A DNA stretch of 64,000 bases from positions 124,001-188,000 of the forward strand of contig CAUGJE010000003.1 in assembly GCA_959599915.1 (NCBI GenBank), written 5' to 3'. Shown piece after piece: positions 52,882 through 61,901 of this stretch. The notes under the pieces are model-generated. The model had not been told where the DNA came from, ran no database searches, and was given only the letters and a program-made list of their open reading frames with translations. How positions within the stretch are numbered: the first letter of the stretch is position 1; the number at the start of each line of letters is the position of its first letter. Source of the DNA: an uncultured Collinsella sp. (GTDB taxonomy: Bacteria; Actinomycetota; Coriobacteriia; Coriobacteriales; Coriobacteriaceae). The position numbers and the translations under genes are program-made.

Positions 52882-53256
52882 ATGTACGCAATCGTTAACA
52901 CGGGCGGCAAGCAGTACAAGGTCGCCACCGACGATGTCATCACCGTCGAGAAGATCGAGGGCAATGAGGGCGACAAGGTCACCCTGCCGGTCATCTTCCT
53001 CAACGATGGTAAGAAGATCGTCACCGATCCCGACAAGCTGGCTAAGGCCAAGGTTACCGCTCAGATCGTTGAGCAGTTCAAGGGCGAGAAGCAGCTGGTC
53101 TTCAAGTTCCACAAGCGCAAGCGCTATCGTCGTCTGAAGGGTCACCGTCAGCAGCTCACCAAGCTGAAGATCGTGAAGGTCCAGGCTACGTCCCGCGCCA
53201 AGAAGGCTGTCAAGGCAGAGGCCGAGGCTGTTGCCGAGGCTCCCGTCGCCGAGTAG
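52882..53256 (+). CDS. rplU: Ribosomal protein L21
   Basis: 124 residues from ATG 52882 (AAGGG upstream). YAIVNTGGKQYKV and KFHKRKRYRRLKGHRQQLT are the L21 signatures. An Ala/Glu/Val-rich tail (~20 residues) extends the usual ~103-residue protein. Part of the large ribosomal subunit; cotranscribed with rpmA. Confidence 0.97.
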   Translation: MYAIVNTGGKQYKVATDDVITVEKIEGNEGDKVTLPVIFLNDGKKIVTDPDKLAKAKVTAQIVEQFKGEKQLVFKFHKRKRYRRLKGHRQQLTKLKIVKVQATSRAKKAVKAEAEAVAEAPVAE

Positions 53257-53289
53257 ATTACACTCGTAACGAAAGAGTAGGTATACACA

Positions 53290-53547
53290 ATGGCACACAA
53301 AAAAGGACTCGGTTCCTCCCGTAATGGCCGTGACTCCCGCGGTCAGCGCCTTGGCACGAAGCGCTATGCCGGCCAGACGGTAACCACGGGCACGATTCTC
53401 GTCCGTCAGCACGGCACTCACATCCACCCGGGTGAGAACGTTGGTCGTGGCAAGGACGACACGCTGTTCGCGCTGGTCGACGGTACCGTTGAGTTCCACA
53501 AGGGTATCAAGCACAGGGTCAGCGTACGCCCGCTCGCGAACGCGTAA
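53290..53547 (+). CDS. rpmA: Ribosomal protein L27
   Basis: 85 residues: AHKKGLGSSRNGRDSRGQRLGTKRY at positions 2-26 starts directly with the mature N-terminus, so the cleaved leader found in Firmicutes is absent. It follows rplU and is closed by a terminator. Confidence 0.97.
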   Translation: MAHKKGLGSSRNGRDSRGQRLGTKRYAGQTVTTGTILVRQHGTHIHPGENVGRGKDDTLFALVDGTVEFHKGIKHRVSVRPLANA

Positions 53548-53572
53548 TTCACCCTTCATAGAGCACATATGT

Positions 53573-53616
53573 GGGAGGCACTTGAGTTTTAGAATTCAAG
53601 GGTCTCCCTCTTTTTG
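53573..53616 (+). terminator. Terminator after rplU-rpmA
   Basis: Two stacked stems, GGGAG/CTCCC and CTTGA/TCAAG, have a 3-nt internal loop; TCTTTTTG follows. The obg ribosome site (GGAGG) lies directly after it. Confidence 0.7.
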
Positions 53617-53631
53617 TAGGAGGCGATTCTG

Positions 53632-55098
53632 TTGTCACAGTTCACCGATATCAGCCGCATTAACGTGTGCGGCGGCGACGGCGGAGCCGGATGCATGTCG
53701 TTTAGGCGCGAGGCATTTGTCCCCAAGGGCGGCCCCGATGGCGGCGACGGCGGTCGTGGCGGCAATGTCGTCATCCAGGCCGATGCTCAGCTGTCTTCGC
53801 TGATCGATTACCGCTTTAAGCATCACTTCCGCGCCGAGCGCGGCACGCACGGCCAGGGCGCTCGTCGCAATGGCAAGAGCGGCGAGGACCTGATCCTGAA
53901 GGTTCCCATGGGCACCGTGGTGCGCGAGCTCGATCCCGAGACGCAGACCCCGATGTTCGAGATTGCCGACCTGGTGCACGACGGCGAGCGCGTTGTCGTG
54001 GCGCCCGGTGGCGCCGGCGGTCTGGGCAATACCCACTTTGTGACGTCGGTGCGTCGCGCGCCCGCGTTCGCTCAGCTGGGCGAACCGGCCGAGGAGCACT
54101 GGATTGAGCTCGAGATGAAGCTTATGGCCGATGCCGCGCTCGTGGGCTTTCCCTCGGTGGGTAAGTCTTCGCTCATCGCGCGCATGAGTGCCGCCCGTCC
54201 CAAGATCGCCGACTATCCGTTTACCACGCTCGTGCCGAACCTCGGCATGGTGCGTGCCGGGGAGTATTCTTATGTCGTTGCCGACGTTCCTGGTTTGATC
54301 GAGGGCGCGAGCGAGGGCAAGGGCCTAGGCCACCAGTTCCTGCGCCACATTGAGCGTACGGCCCTGATCATGCATGTCGTCGACATGACGGGCGGTTTTG
54401 AGGATCGCGACCCGGTTGAGGATTACCGCATCATCAACCGTGAGCTCGAGCAGTATGGCGCAGAGCTCTCGGAGCGCCCGCAAATCGTTGTCGCCAACAA
54501 GTGCGATGCGCCGGGCACGGCCGACAAGATTGCCGACCTCAAGCGCGCCGCGCTCGACGATGGACATATGTTCTTTGCCGTGTCCGCCGTGACGGGCGCC
54601 GGTCTCAATACGCTGATGCTTGCCGTGGGCGAGCAGGTGGCTAAGCTTCGCGCCGAGCTGGCGGTTTCCGATGAGCCGGTCGATCTTCGCGACGAGGAGT
54701 GGGAGCGCCGCCGTCTGCAGCGCGAGAAGCGGTTCCGCATTGTCCAGGAGGAGCCCGGTGCCTTCCGTGTGGTTGGTCGTGCCATCGAGCGCATGGTCAT
54801 CCAGACCGATTGGGAAAACGAGGAAGCCGTCATTTACCTGCAGCATAAGTTTGCGCGTATGGGTGTTGACGACGCGCTCGAGAAGGCCGGTTGCCGTGCG
54901 GGCGACGAGGTCCGCATTTGCCAGCGTGCCTTTGACTTTGAGGGCGCTGAGGACTTCTCGGAGTACGAGGAGCTCGAAGGCGCTGGCGAGGACGTTGCCG
55001 TTGAGGCCATTGACGTGGCCGATGCTGCGGATGAGGGCGTCGAGGTTGTCGATACGACGGATGCCGCGGACGATGTCGAGACCCCGGAGGGCGAGTAA
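53632..55098 (+). CDS. obgE: Obg family GTPase CgtA
   Basis: 488 residues from TTG 53632 with GGAGG upstream. The glycine-rich Obg fold (ICGGDGGAGCMSFRRE, GPDGGDGGRGG) is followed by the G domain (GFPSVGKSSL, DVPGLIEGASEGKGLG, NKCD) and a C-terminal OCT domain to ~440, then an acidic Glu/Asp/Val tail. It acts in 50S ribosome assembly and stress control. The nadD-yqeK-rsfS order downstream is typical. Confidence 0.96.
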   Translation: MSQFTDISRINVCGGDGGAGCMSFRREAFVPKGGPDGGDGGRGGNVVIQADAQLSSLIDYRFKHHFRAERGTHGQGARRNGKSGEDLILKVPMGTVVRELDPETQTPMFEIADLVHDGERVVVAPGGAGGLGNTHFVTSVRRAPAFAQLGEPAEEHWIELEMKLMADAALVGFPSVGKSSLIARMSAARPKIADYPFTTLVPNLGMVRAGEYSYVVADVPGLIEGASEGKGLGHQFLRHIERTALIMHVVDMTGGFEDRDPVEDYRIINRELEQYGAELSERPQIVVANKCDAPGTADKIADLKRAALDDGHMFFAVSAVTGAGLNTLMLAVGEQVAKLRAELAVSDEPVDLRDEEWERRRLQREKRFRIVQEEPGAFRVVGRAIERMVIQTDWENEEAVIYLQHKFARMGVDDALEKAGCRAGDEVRICQRAFDFEGAEDFSEYEELEGAGEDVAVEAIDVADAADEGVEVVDTTDAADDVETPEGE

Positions 55099-55101
55099 GC
55101 C

Positions 55102-55779
55102 ATGTCGCTGCGCGGTGGAATCGGTTTGCCCGAGCTTCCTCTAGAGGACGGGCAGGAGTTTAGGCTTGGCATTATGGGTGGCACCTTTGATCCCATCCAT
55201 TACGGACACCTGGTGACCGCTGAGCAGGCGCGCGAGTCGCTCGACTTGGATGCCGTGCTCTTTATGCCGGCGGGCACGCCTGCCTTTAAGCTTGACAAGC
55301 CGGTGACGCCTGCCGAGGACCGTTATGCCATGACGGTCCTCGCCACCGCCGCGAACCCGGCCTTTTTGGCGAGTCGGTTCGAGATCGACCGTCCGGGCGT
55401 AACCTATACGGCCGATACGCTTCATGCCCTTCGCGACTTTTATCCGCCGCAGGTAAAGCTCTACTTTATTACGGGTGCCGATGCGATTATCGATATTGTG
55501 ACCTGGCATGATGCCGAACGAATCGCTGAGCTTGCTACCTTTATTGCGGCGACGCGACCGGGCTTTGATATCGATACGGCGCGTGCCCGAATCAAAGAGT
55601 CGGGGCTGCCGTTCGACGTGCGCTATATTCAGATTCCGGCGCTGGCGATCAGCTCGACGAACATTCGTAAGCGAGTTGCCCGCGGCATGAGCGTGCGCTA
55701 TCTTACGAGCGAGTCCGTGCTCGGCTACATTCGCAAGCGCAGGCTATATGCCGATTTGGGCCAAGAAGATTTTGAGTGA
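55102..55779 (+). CDS. nadD: Nicotinate-nucleotide adenylyltransferase
   Basis: 225 residues. GGTFDPIHYGHLVTAEQA carries the (H/T)xGH nucleotidyltransferase motif and ISSTNIRKRVARG the second motif. It makes nicotinic acid adenine dinucleotide in NAD synthesis. The ATG lies 3 nt after the obg stop. About 20 residues precede the usual N-terminus. Confidence 0.94.
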   Translation: MSLRGGIGLPELPLEDGQEFRLGIMGGTFDPIHYGHLVTAEQARESLDLDAVLFMPAGTPAFKLDKPVTPAEDRYAMTVLATAANPAFLASRFEIDRPGVTYTADTLHALRDFYPPQVKLYFITGADAIIDIVTWHDAERIAELATFIAATRPGFDIDTARARIKESGLPFDVRYIQIPALAISSTNIRKRVARGMSVRYLTSESVLGYIRKRRLYADLGQEDFE

Positions 55780-55790
55780 TGGGGGCTACG

Positions 55791-56399
55791 TTGTCGGTAG
55801 AGGATCAGTTTGAGGGCGATGAGCGCGCGCTGCTCAAGCGCATTCAAGAGCTGCTCGATGTTCGCATGAAAGATAAGCGCAAGCGCTATGTGCATTCGCT
55901 GGGTGTTGCCGAGACCGCACTTCATCTGGCCGAGGTCTACGGCGTTGACCGCTTTGATGCGGCTGCCGCCGGCTTAATTCACGACTGGGACAAGGTTCTT
56001 TCCGATGACGAGCTCGTGGCCCGCGCGCTTCACTATGGCATCAAGGTTGCCGGCTCTCCTTCCGCCGCGACGCCGCTTTTGCATGGCCCTGTTGCCGCCT
56101 ATGAGCTTCCGCAGCTTTTTCCCGAGCTGTCACCGGCCGTTTTCCAGGCTGTCGACCGTCACACCGTGGGTGCCTGCGACATGACGCCGCTCGATATGGT
56201 GGTCTTTGTGGCAGATGCCATCGAGCCCAACCGTCACGGCGACTATGCCCATGCGCTGCGCAAAATGGTGGGGAAGTTCTCGCTCGATGAGTTGTTCTTC
56301 TCCTGTTTTGCGCAGGGTCTGGTCTATGTGATCCAGTCCGGGCGCTATCTTTATCCCACGGCTATTACGATTTACAACCATTACGCCCAGCTGCGCTAG
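55791..56399 (+). CDS. yqeK: YqeK family HD-domain hydrolase (symmetrical Ap4A hydrolase type)
   Basis: 202 residues from TTG 55791, with GGGGG 5 nt upstream; GTG 55776, overlapping the nadD stop, is an alternative. HSLGVAETALHLAEVYG and AGLIHDWDK give the metal-binding His and HD pair; DRHTVGACDMTPLD and VADAIEPNR complete it. Known members split Ap4A to ADP. Common partner of nadD and rsfS. Confidence 0.9.
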   Translation: MSVEDQFEGDERALLKRIQELLDVRMKDKRKRYVHSLGVAETALHLAEVYGVDRFDAAAAGLIHDWDKVLSDDELVARALHYGIKVAGSPSAATPLLHGPVAAYELPQLFPELSPAVFQAVDRHTVGACDMTPLDMVVFVADAIEPNRHGDYAHALRKMVGKFSLDELFFSCFAQGLVYVIQSGRYLYPTAITIYNHYAQLR

Positions 56400-56427
56400 C
56401 TCGGGTGTGTCTAGAAAGAGGTATTCC

Positions 56428-56883
56428 ATGGCCGACGAGACCATGACTGACGAGCAGATTCTTGAAGGTGTGGAGCACAAGAGTTTCGTTGCCACGTCCG
56501 ACCGCACCGCCGCCTCGCTGTCCGCGAGCGGTGTCGCCGCCGAGGATGTCGCCCGCGCCGCCGCGCAGGCCGCCTACGACAAGAAGGGCGAGGACGTGCA
56601 GGTGCTCGACCTGACCGAGCTTTCCGACGTGTGCGACTACTTTGTGCTTGCCACCGGTACCAACAACCGCCAGGTCGATTCGATTGTCGACGAGATCGAG
56701 GAGAAGGTTGCCGAGGCTTGCGGCGAGCATCCGTTCTCCATCGAGGGCCGCGAGCAGAAGACCTGGATGCTCATGGACTACGGCTCGGTTGTCGTCCACG
56801 TCTTCACTCCCGAAGCCCGCGACTTTTACCGCCTAGAAAAGCTCTGGGGTGACGCCCCCCAGCTCCCCCTCGACCTCCTCTAG
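56428..56883 (+). CDS. rsfS: Ribosome silencing factor RsfS
   Basis: 151 residues from ATG 56428, with AGAGG upstream. The core VLDLTELSDVCDYFVLATGTN, with EGREQKTWMLMDYGSVVVHVF, is the DUF143/RsfS fold that binds L14 and keeps subunits apart in starvation. About 40 residues precede the core, longer than in most RsfS proteins. Confidence 0.93.
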   Translation: MADETMTDEQILEGVEHKSFVATSDRTAASLSASGVAAEDVARAAAQAAYDKKGEDVQVLDLTELSDVCDYFVLATGTNNRQVDSIVDEIEEKVAEACGEHPFSIEGREQKTWMLMDYGSVVVHVFTPEARDFYRLEKLWGDAPQLPLDLL

Positions 56884-56926
56884 TGGCTCATTTAATATGG
56901 GGCTTTTAGCTAGCCTCGCGCATTTC

Positions 56927-56970
56927 GCCGGGCAGTTGCGGTTTTCCGCACCTGCCCGGCTTTCTTTTTG
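56927..56970 (+). terminator. Terminator after rsfS
   Basis: GCCGGGCAG pairs with CTGCCCGGC and an inner TGCGG/CCGCA stem; TTTCTTTTTG follows. It separates the convergent rsfS and dinB. Confidence 0.85.
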
Positions 56971-56981
56971 CCCAAAGGCGG

Positions 56982-58235
56982 TTAATCGTCGAAGCGGGAT
57001 TGGCGGCCGAAAGATAGGGCGGTGTCGCCGAACTTGTCTCGGACGGCATCGATCGCGACGGAGAGGTCGCGACGGTCGCTTGATTGGGCTCCGCGGTCGT
57101 CGACTTCGCAGAACAGGTCGGTCTGGATGCCGCCCTGATGGTCAAAGTCGCTCATCCCGATACCCGCCAGACGCACATGCATGCCTTCCTGCCAGATGTT
57201 GTCGAGCAGTTCGAGTGCAACCGCCACGAAGATATTCTCATCGTCGGTCGGATGAGGCAGCCGCCGCTGCGCCGTTCGCCCGCTTCCATACGTATACTTG
57301 AGCTTGAGCGTCACCGTGGCGCCCGTTAGCCCCTGACGGCGCAGGCGGCGTCCCACTGACTCTCCCAACAGCGCAATCGCCGCCTCAATATCCCCACGCT
57401 CAGTCAAATCTTTCGCGAAGGTGCGCTCATTGCTCACCGATTTAACCTCGCGTTCCTCGTCCAGACTCGTGACTTCGGAAACCTCGAGTCCCAGCGCACG
57501 CTGGCGCATGCGTTCGCCGTTGACACCAAAAATAGAGGCCAAGGTGGATTCCGGTGCACGTGACAGCTCGCCGAGCGTGTAGATGCGCATGCGGCGCAGT
57601 CGCTCCTCGGCCGAGCGCCCGATGCCGCTCATGGCAGATACCGGCAGTGCGGCCAAAAAGCGCTGCTCGGTTCCGGGGCGCACGATGGTCAGCCCAAACG
57701 GCTTGTCCCGCTCGCTTGCGATCTTTGCCACCGTCTTGTTGCAGCCCACGCCAATGGAGCAGGTCACTCCCAGCGTTGCCACGCGGTCGCTTATGCGCCG
57801 TGCAACCTGCAACGGGTCTTCGGGCTCAAAGCGACCCGGTGTGATATCGATAAAGGCCTCGTCGATGGATACGCGCTCAACGCGCGGGGTCTCGTCGGCG
57901 AGAATCGCCATGACCTGAGCACTGACCTCGCGGTAGCGGTCGAAGTGCCCGTGTGTCCAGATGGCCTGCGGACACAGACGCCGTGCCTCGGCCGAGGGCA
58001 TGGCGGAATGCACGCCAAAGCGACGCGCCTCGTATGAGCAGGTGGACACAACGCCGCGGGAATCGGCATCGCCACCCACGATGAGTGGCTTGCCGCGCCA
58101 CTCGGGATGGTCGAGCATTTCCACGCTCGCAAAAAACGCATCGAGATCCATGAGGCCCACCGCCGGCCCCGTCCAGGGCGGCGGCGTGACGCCCGCAGCA
58201 TCTTCATAACCGTATGTATGTTCGCGTCTTTTCAT
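56982..58235 (-). CDS. dinB: DNA polymerase IV (Y-family)
   Basis: 417 residues. LMDLDAFFASVEMLD and RVSIDEAFIDITPG carry the catalytic acids, YEARRFGVHSAMPSAEAR the nucleotide-contact region, and SIGVGCNKTVAKIAS the palm; helix-hairpin-helix and little-finger regions follow. Error-prone translesion synthesis. It stands alone on the minus strand between two core operons. No LexA-type site was recognised upstream. Confidence 0.95.
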   Translation of the reverse strand: MKRREHTYGYEDAAGVTPPPWTGPAVGLMDLDAFFASVEMLDHPEWRGKPLIVGGDADSRGVVSTCSYEARRFGVHSAMPSAEARRLCPQAIWTHGHFDRYREVSAQVMAILADETPRVERVSIDEAFIDITPGRFEPEDPLQVARRISDRVATLGVTCSIGVGCNKTVAKIASERDKPFGLTIVRPGTEQRFLAALPVSAMSGIGRSAEERLRRMRIYTLGELSRAPESTLASIFGVNGERMRQRALGLEVSEVTSLDEEREVKSVSNERTFAKDLTERGDIEAAIALLGESVGRRLRRQGLTGATVTLKLKYTYGSGRTAQRRLPHPTDDENIFVAVALELLDNIWQEGMHVRLAGIGMSDFDHQGGIQTDLFCEVDDRGAQSSDRRDLSVAIDAVRDKFGDTALSFGRQSRFDD

Positions 58236-58351
58236 GGCATGAGTATACCGCGCAGCTCATGTGGGGTGCGTGGATGTGCTTGCAAATCGCGAATTCTTGT
58301 CTAAGATATGGATTTGCCTTCGACTACACCGAAGAAGTTGGTCTCACGGAC

Positions 58352-58380
58352 TTCACCTGCCCGCGTCGATGGCGTATTAT
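58352..58380 (+). promoter_or_regulatory. Promoter of the rpsP operon
   Basis: TTCACC (58352-58357) and TATTAT (58375-58380) are 17 nt apart, 56 nt before the rpsP start. The -35 is a 4/6 match. Confidence 0.5.
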
Positions 58381-58436
58381 GTTCAACTGTTTGTTTGTAG
58401 TTGCAGCCTAAAGCTGCTTGGTTGGAGGAGTTTCCT

Positions 58437-58778
58437 TTGGCAGTCAAGATTCGCCTTGCTCGTCACGGCGCTAAGAAGCGTCCGTACTACCGTGTCGTCG
58501 TCGCCGATTCCCGCGCCCCGCGTGACGGTCGTATCATCGAGGAGGTTGGCCGCTACAACCCGATGACCGCCCCCAAGACCATCAACCTCGACCTCGAGAA
58601 GATCGCCGACTGGCAGTCCAAGGGCGCTCAGCTCACCGACGCCGTCGCCGCTCTGGTCAAGGCCGCCAACGAGGGCGAGAAGACCGAGACCGTCGTCAAG
58701 AAGTCCAAGAAGCAGCTCGCCAAAGAGGCCGAGGCCGCTAAGGCTGCCGCTGAGGCCGCTGAGGGCGCCGAGGAGTAA
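58437..58778 (+). CDS. rpsP: Ribosomal protein S16
   Basis: 113 residues from TTG 58437 (GGAGGAG upstream). VKIRLARHGAKKRPYYRVVV is the S16 signature. An Ala/Glu/Lys-rich tail extends it beyond the usual ~80-90 residues. First gene of rpsP-khpA-rimM-trmD-lepB. Confidence 0.97.
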   Translation: MAVKIRLARHGAKKRPYYRVVVADSRAPRDGRIIEEVGRYNPMTAPKTINLDLEKIADWQSKGAQLTDAVAALVKAANEGEKTETVVKKSKKQLAKEAEAAKAAAEAAEGAEE

Positions 58779-58781
58779 ATC

Positions 58782-59066
58782 GTGCCTGAGGTTGACGCTG
58801 CACAGCTCGAGGGTGAGGCAATGCTCTCAGATCGCATCGCCGATCTCGTCGAATATCTCGTTGTTCAGATCGTCGACGACCCGGATTCCGTGAGCCTTGA
58901 GGTCATCGATGGTGACGACGCCTCTACGATCGAGGTTTCGGTCGCCGAGGATGACGTCGCTAAGGTCATCGGCCGTCGTGGCCGTACCATCAAGGCCATT
59001 CGCACGCTCGCCCGTGCACTGGCCGCTCGCCTCGACACTGCTGTCGAGGTAGAGGTTCTGGGCTAG
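58782..59066 (+). CDS. khpA: KH-domain RNA-binding protein KhpA
   Basis: 94 residues from GTG 58782 with GAGGAG upstream; ATG 58821 would give a more typical ~81 residues. KVIGRRGRTIKAIRTLARALA is the KH motif with the GxxG loop. It binds RNA and in other bacteria works with KhpB/Jag in growth control. Lies between rpsP and rimM as usual. Confidence 0.92.
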   Translation: MPEVDAAQLEGEAMLSDRIADLVEYLVVQIVDDPDSVSLEVIDGDDASTIEVSVAEDDVAKVIGRRGRTIKAIRTLARALAARLDTAVEVEVLG

Positions 59067-59070
59067 GACC

Positions 59071-59592
59071 TTGAGGTCCCAGTACAAAAACATCGCCCGT
59101 GTGGTCAAGCCGCACGGAAGGAAGGGGGAGGTCCTCGCGCAGCCGCTGCGGGGGCTTCCTTCTGTATTAGAGCCGGGTATGCGCGTCGCCCTGACGCCGC
59201 CGGCGCTCAAGCGCGACCGCTTTTGCACGGTCGTGTCCGTCACCGATACGGGCGATGGCGATCTGGTCTCGTTTGAGGGCATTGACGACTTGACGGCCGC
59301 CGAGGGCATCACGGGATGCTATGTGTTGGCAAATCGTGACGATTTTGAGCTCGATTCACTCGACGCCGCCTATTCCGACCTGATGGGTCGCGAGGTGGTC
59401 GACGAGCGCTTCGGTTCACTCGGTACGATCGTCGAGATCATGTCGACGCCCGCTAACGATGTTTGGGTCGTCGAGGGCGATCGGTACGGCGAGGTACTGA
59501 TTCCCGTGATCGAGCAGGTTGTGCTCGATCTTCCCGACACAGGAACAATTTCCGTCCACGTTATGGACGGCCTGATCGATATGGACAAGTAG
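59071..59592 (+). CDS. rimM: 16S rRNA processing protein RimM
   Basis: 173 residues from TTG 59071. IARVVKPHGRKGEVLAQPL is the RimM N-terminal domain; the PRC-barrel part has DLMGREVVDE and DRYGEVLIPVIEQVV. It assists 30S head assembly. 4 nt after khpA. Confidence 0.94.
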   Translation: MRSQYKNIARVVKPHGRKGEVLAQPLRGLPSVLEPGMRVALTPPALKRDRFCTVVSVTDTGDGDLVSFEGIDDLTAAEGITGCYVLANRDDFELDSLDAAYSDLMGREVVDERFGSLGTIVEIMSTPANDVWVVEGDRYGEVLIPVIEQVVLDLPDTGTISVHVMDGLIDMDK

Positions 59593-59602
59593 GGAGGACA
59601 AC

Positions 59603-60361
59603 ATGCTGATTGAGACCCTTTCGGTCTTTCCCGAGATGTTTGAGCCCGTCATGTCCACATCGATTTTGGGCCGCGCCCGCAAGGCCGGCCTTTTTGATTT
59701 TAAGGCGTATAACCTGCGCGACTGGACGCACGACCGCCATCGTACCGTCGATGACGAGCCGTACGGCGGCGGGCAGGGCATGCTCATGAAGGTCGAGCCT
59801 ATCGCCGAGGCCATCGAGGCCATTAGCGCGGAGGGCCCCAAGCCGACGGTGGTGTTCTTCACCCCGTGCGGCGAGCCTTTTACGCAGCATGTGGCCGAGC
59901 GCCTGCTCAAAAGCGAGCGCTTGCTGTTTGTGTGCAGCCGTTACGAGGGTGTCGACGAGCGTGCCTATGCGTATGCCGACGAGCGCCTGTCGATCGGCGA
60001 TTACGTGCTCACGGGCGGCGAGCTTCCCGCTATGGTCGTTGCCGATGCTGTCGTACGCCTGATTCCCGGCGCCCTTGGTGACGAGATGAGCAACGTCGAC
60101 GAGTCGTTCTCGACCGCCGAGGACGGAGGCCTGCTCGAGTATGCGCAGTACACTCGCCCTGCTGAATTCAACGGCGAGGGCGTGCCGCCGGTGCTCGTGA
60201 GCGGTGACCATGCCAAGGTCGATGCCTGGCGCCGTAAGAATGCCATCGAGCGCACCTGCCGCTGGCGTCCCGACCTGATCGAGACGGCACGGCTTACGCC
60301 CCAGGAGCGCGCATACGCGCAGGAGATTCTGGACGCTTCGTATTCGCAGAGCGAGGAGTGA
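59603..60361 (+). CDS. trmD: tRNA (guanine-N1)-methyltransferase
   Basis: 252 residues. The trefoil-knot SAM site is visible in CSRYEGVDERAY and SIGDYVLTGGELPAMVVADAVVRL; YGGGQGMLMKVEPI and YTRPAEFNGEGVPPVL are further signatures. It methylates G37 of tRNAs. The next gene is lepB; rplS, often found here, is absent. Confidence 0.96.
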   Translation: MLIETLSVFPEMFEPVMSTSILGRARKAGLFDFKAYNLRDWTHDRHRTVDDEPYGGGQGMLMKVEPIAEAIEAISAEGPKPTVVFFTPCGEPFTQHVAERLLKSERLLFVCSRYEGVDERAYAYADERLSIGDYVLTGGELPAMVVADAVVRLIPGALGDEMSNVDESFSTAEDGGLLEYAQYTRPAEFNGEGVPPVLVSGDHAKVDAWRRKNAIERTCRWRPDLIETARLTPQERAYAQEILDASYSQSEE

Positions 60362-60363
60362 GA

Positions 60364-60927
60364 ATGGTTCCATCGCAGCATTCCGCGTTGAGGGGCGCTT
60401 TTGAGTGGGTCGCGGTCATCGCGATCGCGCTCGTGGCCACCTTCCTGATCCGCACCTTTGTGGTCGAGCCCTTTGTGGTACCCACCGGCTCCATGGAGGA
60501 CACGATCGAGATTGGCGACCAGATCCTGGCACAAAAGGTGAGCCTCGAGCTCGGTCAGCCCGTCAAACAGGGCGATATCGTGGTGTTCCACAACCCCGAT
60601 GCCACTTCCGAGCATGATGTTCTTGTCAAGCGTGTTATTGCCACGGCCGGCCAGACGGTCGACCTGCAGGACGGCAAGGTCGTCGTCGACGGCCAGGCGC
60701 TCGATGAGGACTATACGACCGGCATGAGTTGGCCGCTTTCGGTCCAAGCGCCTGGCGCCCAGGTGAGTTATCCCTACACCGTTCCCGACGGGTGCGTGTG
60801 GGTGATGGGCGACAACCGCGAAAACTCTGCCGACTCGCGCTACTTTGGTCCCGTCGATCGCTCTGATTTGATCGCTGTGGCGCTTGTGCGCTACTGGCCG
60901 CTCAACCGCATCGGCGCTATCGACTAA
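60364..60927 (+). CDS. lepB: Signal peptidase I
   Basis: 187 residues from ATG 60364, with GAGGAG ~7 nt upstream. One N-terminal membrane segment (FEWVAVIAIALVATFLIRTF), then the catalytic Ser in PTGSMEDTI, the Lys in VKRVIATAGQTV, and GDNRENSADSRYFG. It removes signal peptides from exported proteins, including wall-binding proteins of the kind seen at the window start. Confidence 0.94.
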   Translation: MVPSQHSALRGAFEWVAVIAIALVATFLIRTFVVEPFVVPTGSMEDTIEIGDQILAQKVSLELGQPVKQGDIVVFHNPDATSEHDVLVKRVIATAGQTVDLQDGKVVVDGQALDEDYTTGMSWPLSVQAPGAQVSYPYTVPDGCVWVMGDNRENSADSRYFGPVDRSDLIAVALVRYWPLNRIGAID

Positions 60928-60986
60928 AAACCGCTATAGTACAGTACCTAACCGTGTAATCGTTTCGACGAGGGGATATTAGAGGC

Positions 60987-61898
60987 ATGAACGCTTCATC
61001 GCTTTCCTTCCAAGACATCATCCTGCGCCTCCAGCAGTACTGGGGCGAGCAGGGCTGCGTCATTATGCAGCCCTATGACTCCGAGGTCGGTGCCGGTACC
61101 TTCCATACCGCGACCACGCTGCGCTCGCTCGGTCCCGCCGAATGGCGCACCTGCTATGCGCAGCCCTGCCGCCGTCCCGCCGACGGCCGCTACGGCGAGA
61201 ACCCTAACCGCATGCAGCACTACTATCAGTTTCAGGTGCTCATTAAGCCCTCTCCGGTTAATGCTCAGGAGCTTTACCTGGGGTCTCTTGCTGCCATTGG
61301 CCTGGACCCCAACGACCATGACGTCCGTTTTGTCGAGGACGACTGGGAGAGCCCGACGCTGGGCGCCTGGGGCCTTGGCTGGGAGGTCTGGCTCAACGGC
61401 ATGGAGGTCACGCAGTTTACGTACTTCCAGCAGGTGGGCGGTATCGAGGTCGACCCCGTGCCCGTCGAGATCACCTATGGCCTGGAGCGTATCGCCATGT
61501 ACGCTCAGGGCGTCAACTCGGTCTACGATCTGGTGTGGAGCTATCTGCCCGACGGCACGCCCATGACCTACGGCGACGTGTTCCTCGAGAACGAGCGCGA
61601 GTTCAGTGCCTATAACTTTGAGGTCGCCAACGTCGAGATGATGCGTCAGAAGTTTGACGACTACGAGGCCGAGTGCCACTCTTGCCTGGAGCGCAAACTG
61701 CCGCTGCCGGCGTACGACTGCGTCATGAAGTGCAGCCATGCCTTCAACCTGCTCGATGCCCGCGGCGCCCTGTCCGCGGTCGAGCGTGCCAACTACATCC
61801 TGCGCGTCCGCGCCGTCGCCAAGGCGTGCTGCGAGGCCTACATGGCCGAGGTCGCCGGAGTCAACGAGAATGCCGACCAGGAAGGCGAGGTGGCGTAA
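60987..61898 (+). CDS. glyQ: Glycyl-tRNA synthetase alpha subunit
   Basis: 303 residues. LSFQDIILRLQQYWGEQGC, the AQPCRRPADGRYGENPNRM class II motif and YFQQVGGIEVDPVPVEITYGLERIAMY are diagnostic. The catalytic alpha subunit of the tetrameric enzyme charges tRNA-Gly. glyS follows after 3 nt. Confidence 0.97.
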   Translation: MNASSLSFQDIILRLQQYWGEQGCVIMQPYDSEVGAGTFHTATTLRSLGPAEWRTCYAQPCRRPADGRYGENPNRMQHYYQFQVLIKPSPVNAQELYLGSLAAIGLDPNDHDVRFVEDDWESPTLGAWGLGWEVWLNGMEVTQFTYFQQVGGIEVDPVPVEITYGLERIAMYAQGVNSVYDLVWSYLPDGTPMTYGDVFLENEREFSAYNFEVANVEMMRQKFDDYEAECHSCLERKLPLPAYDCVMKCSHAFNLLDARGALSAVERANYILRVRAVAKACCEAYMAEVAGVNENADQEGEVA

Positions 61899-61901
61899 GC
61901 C

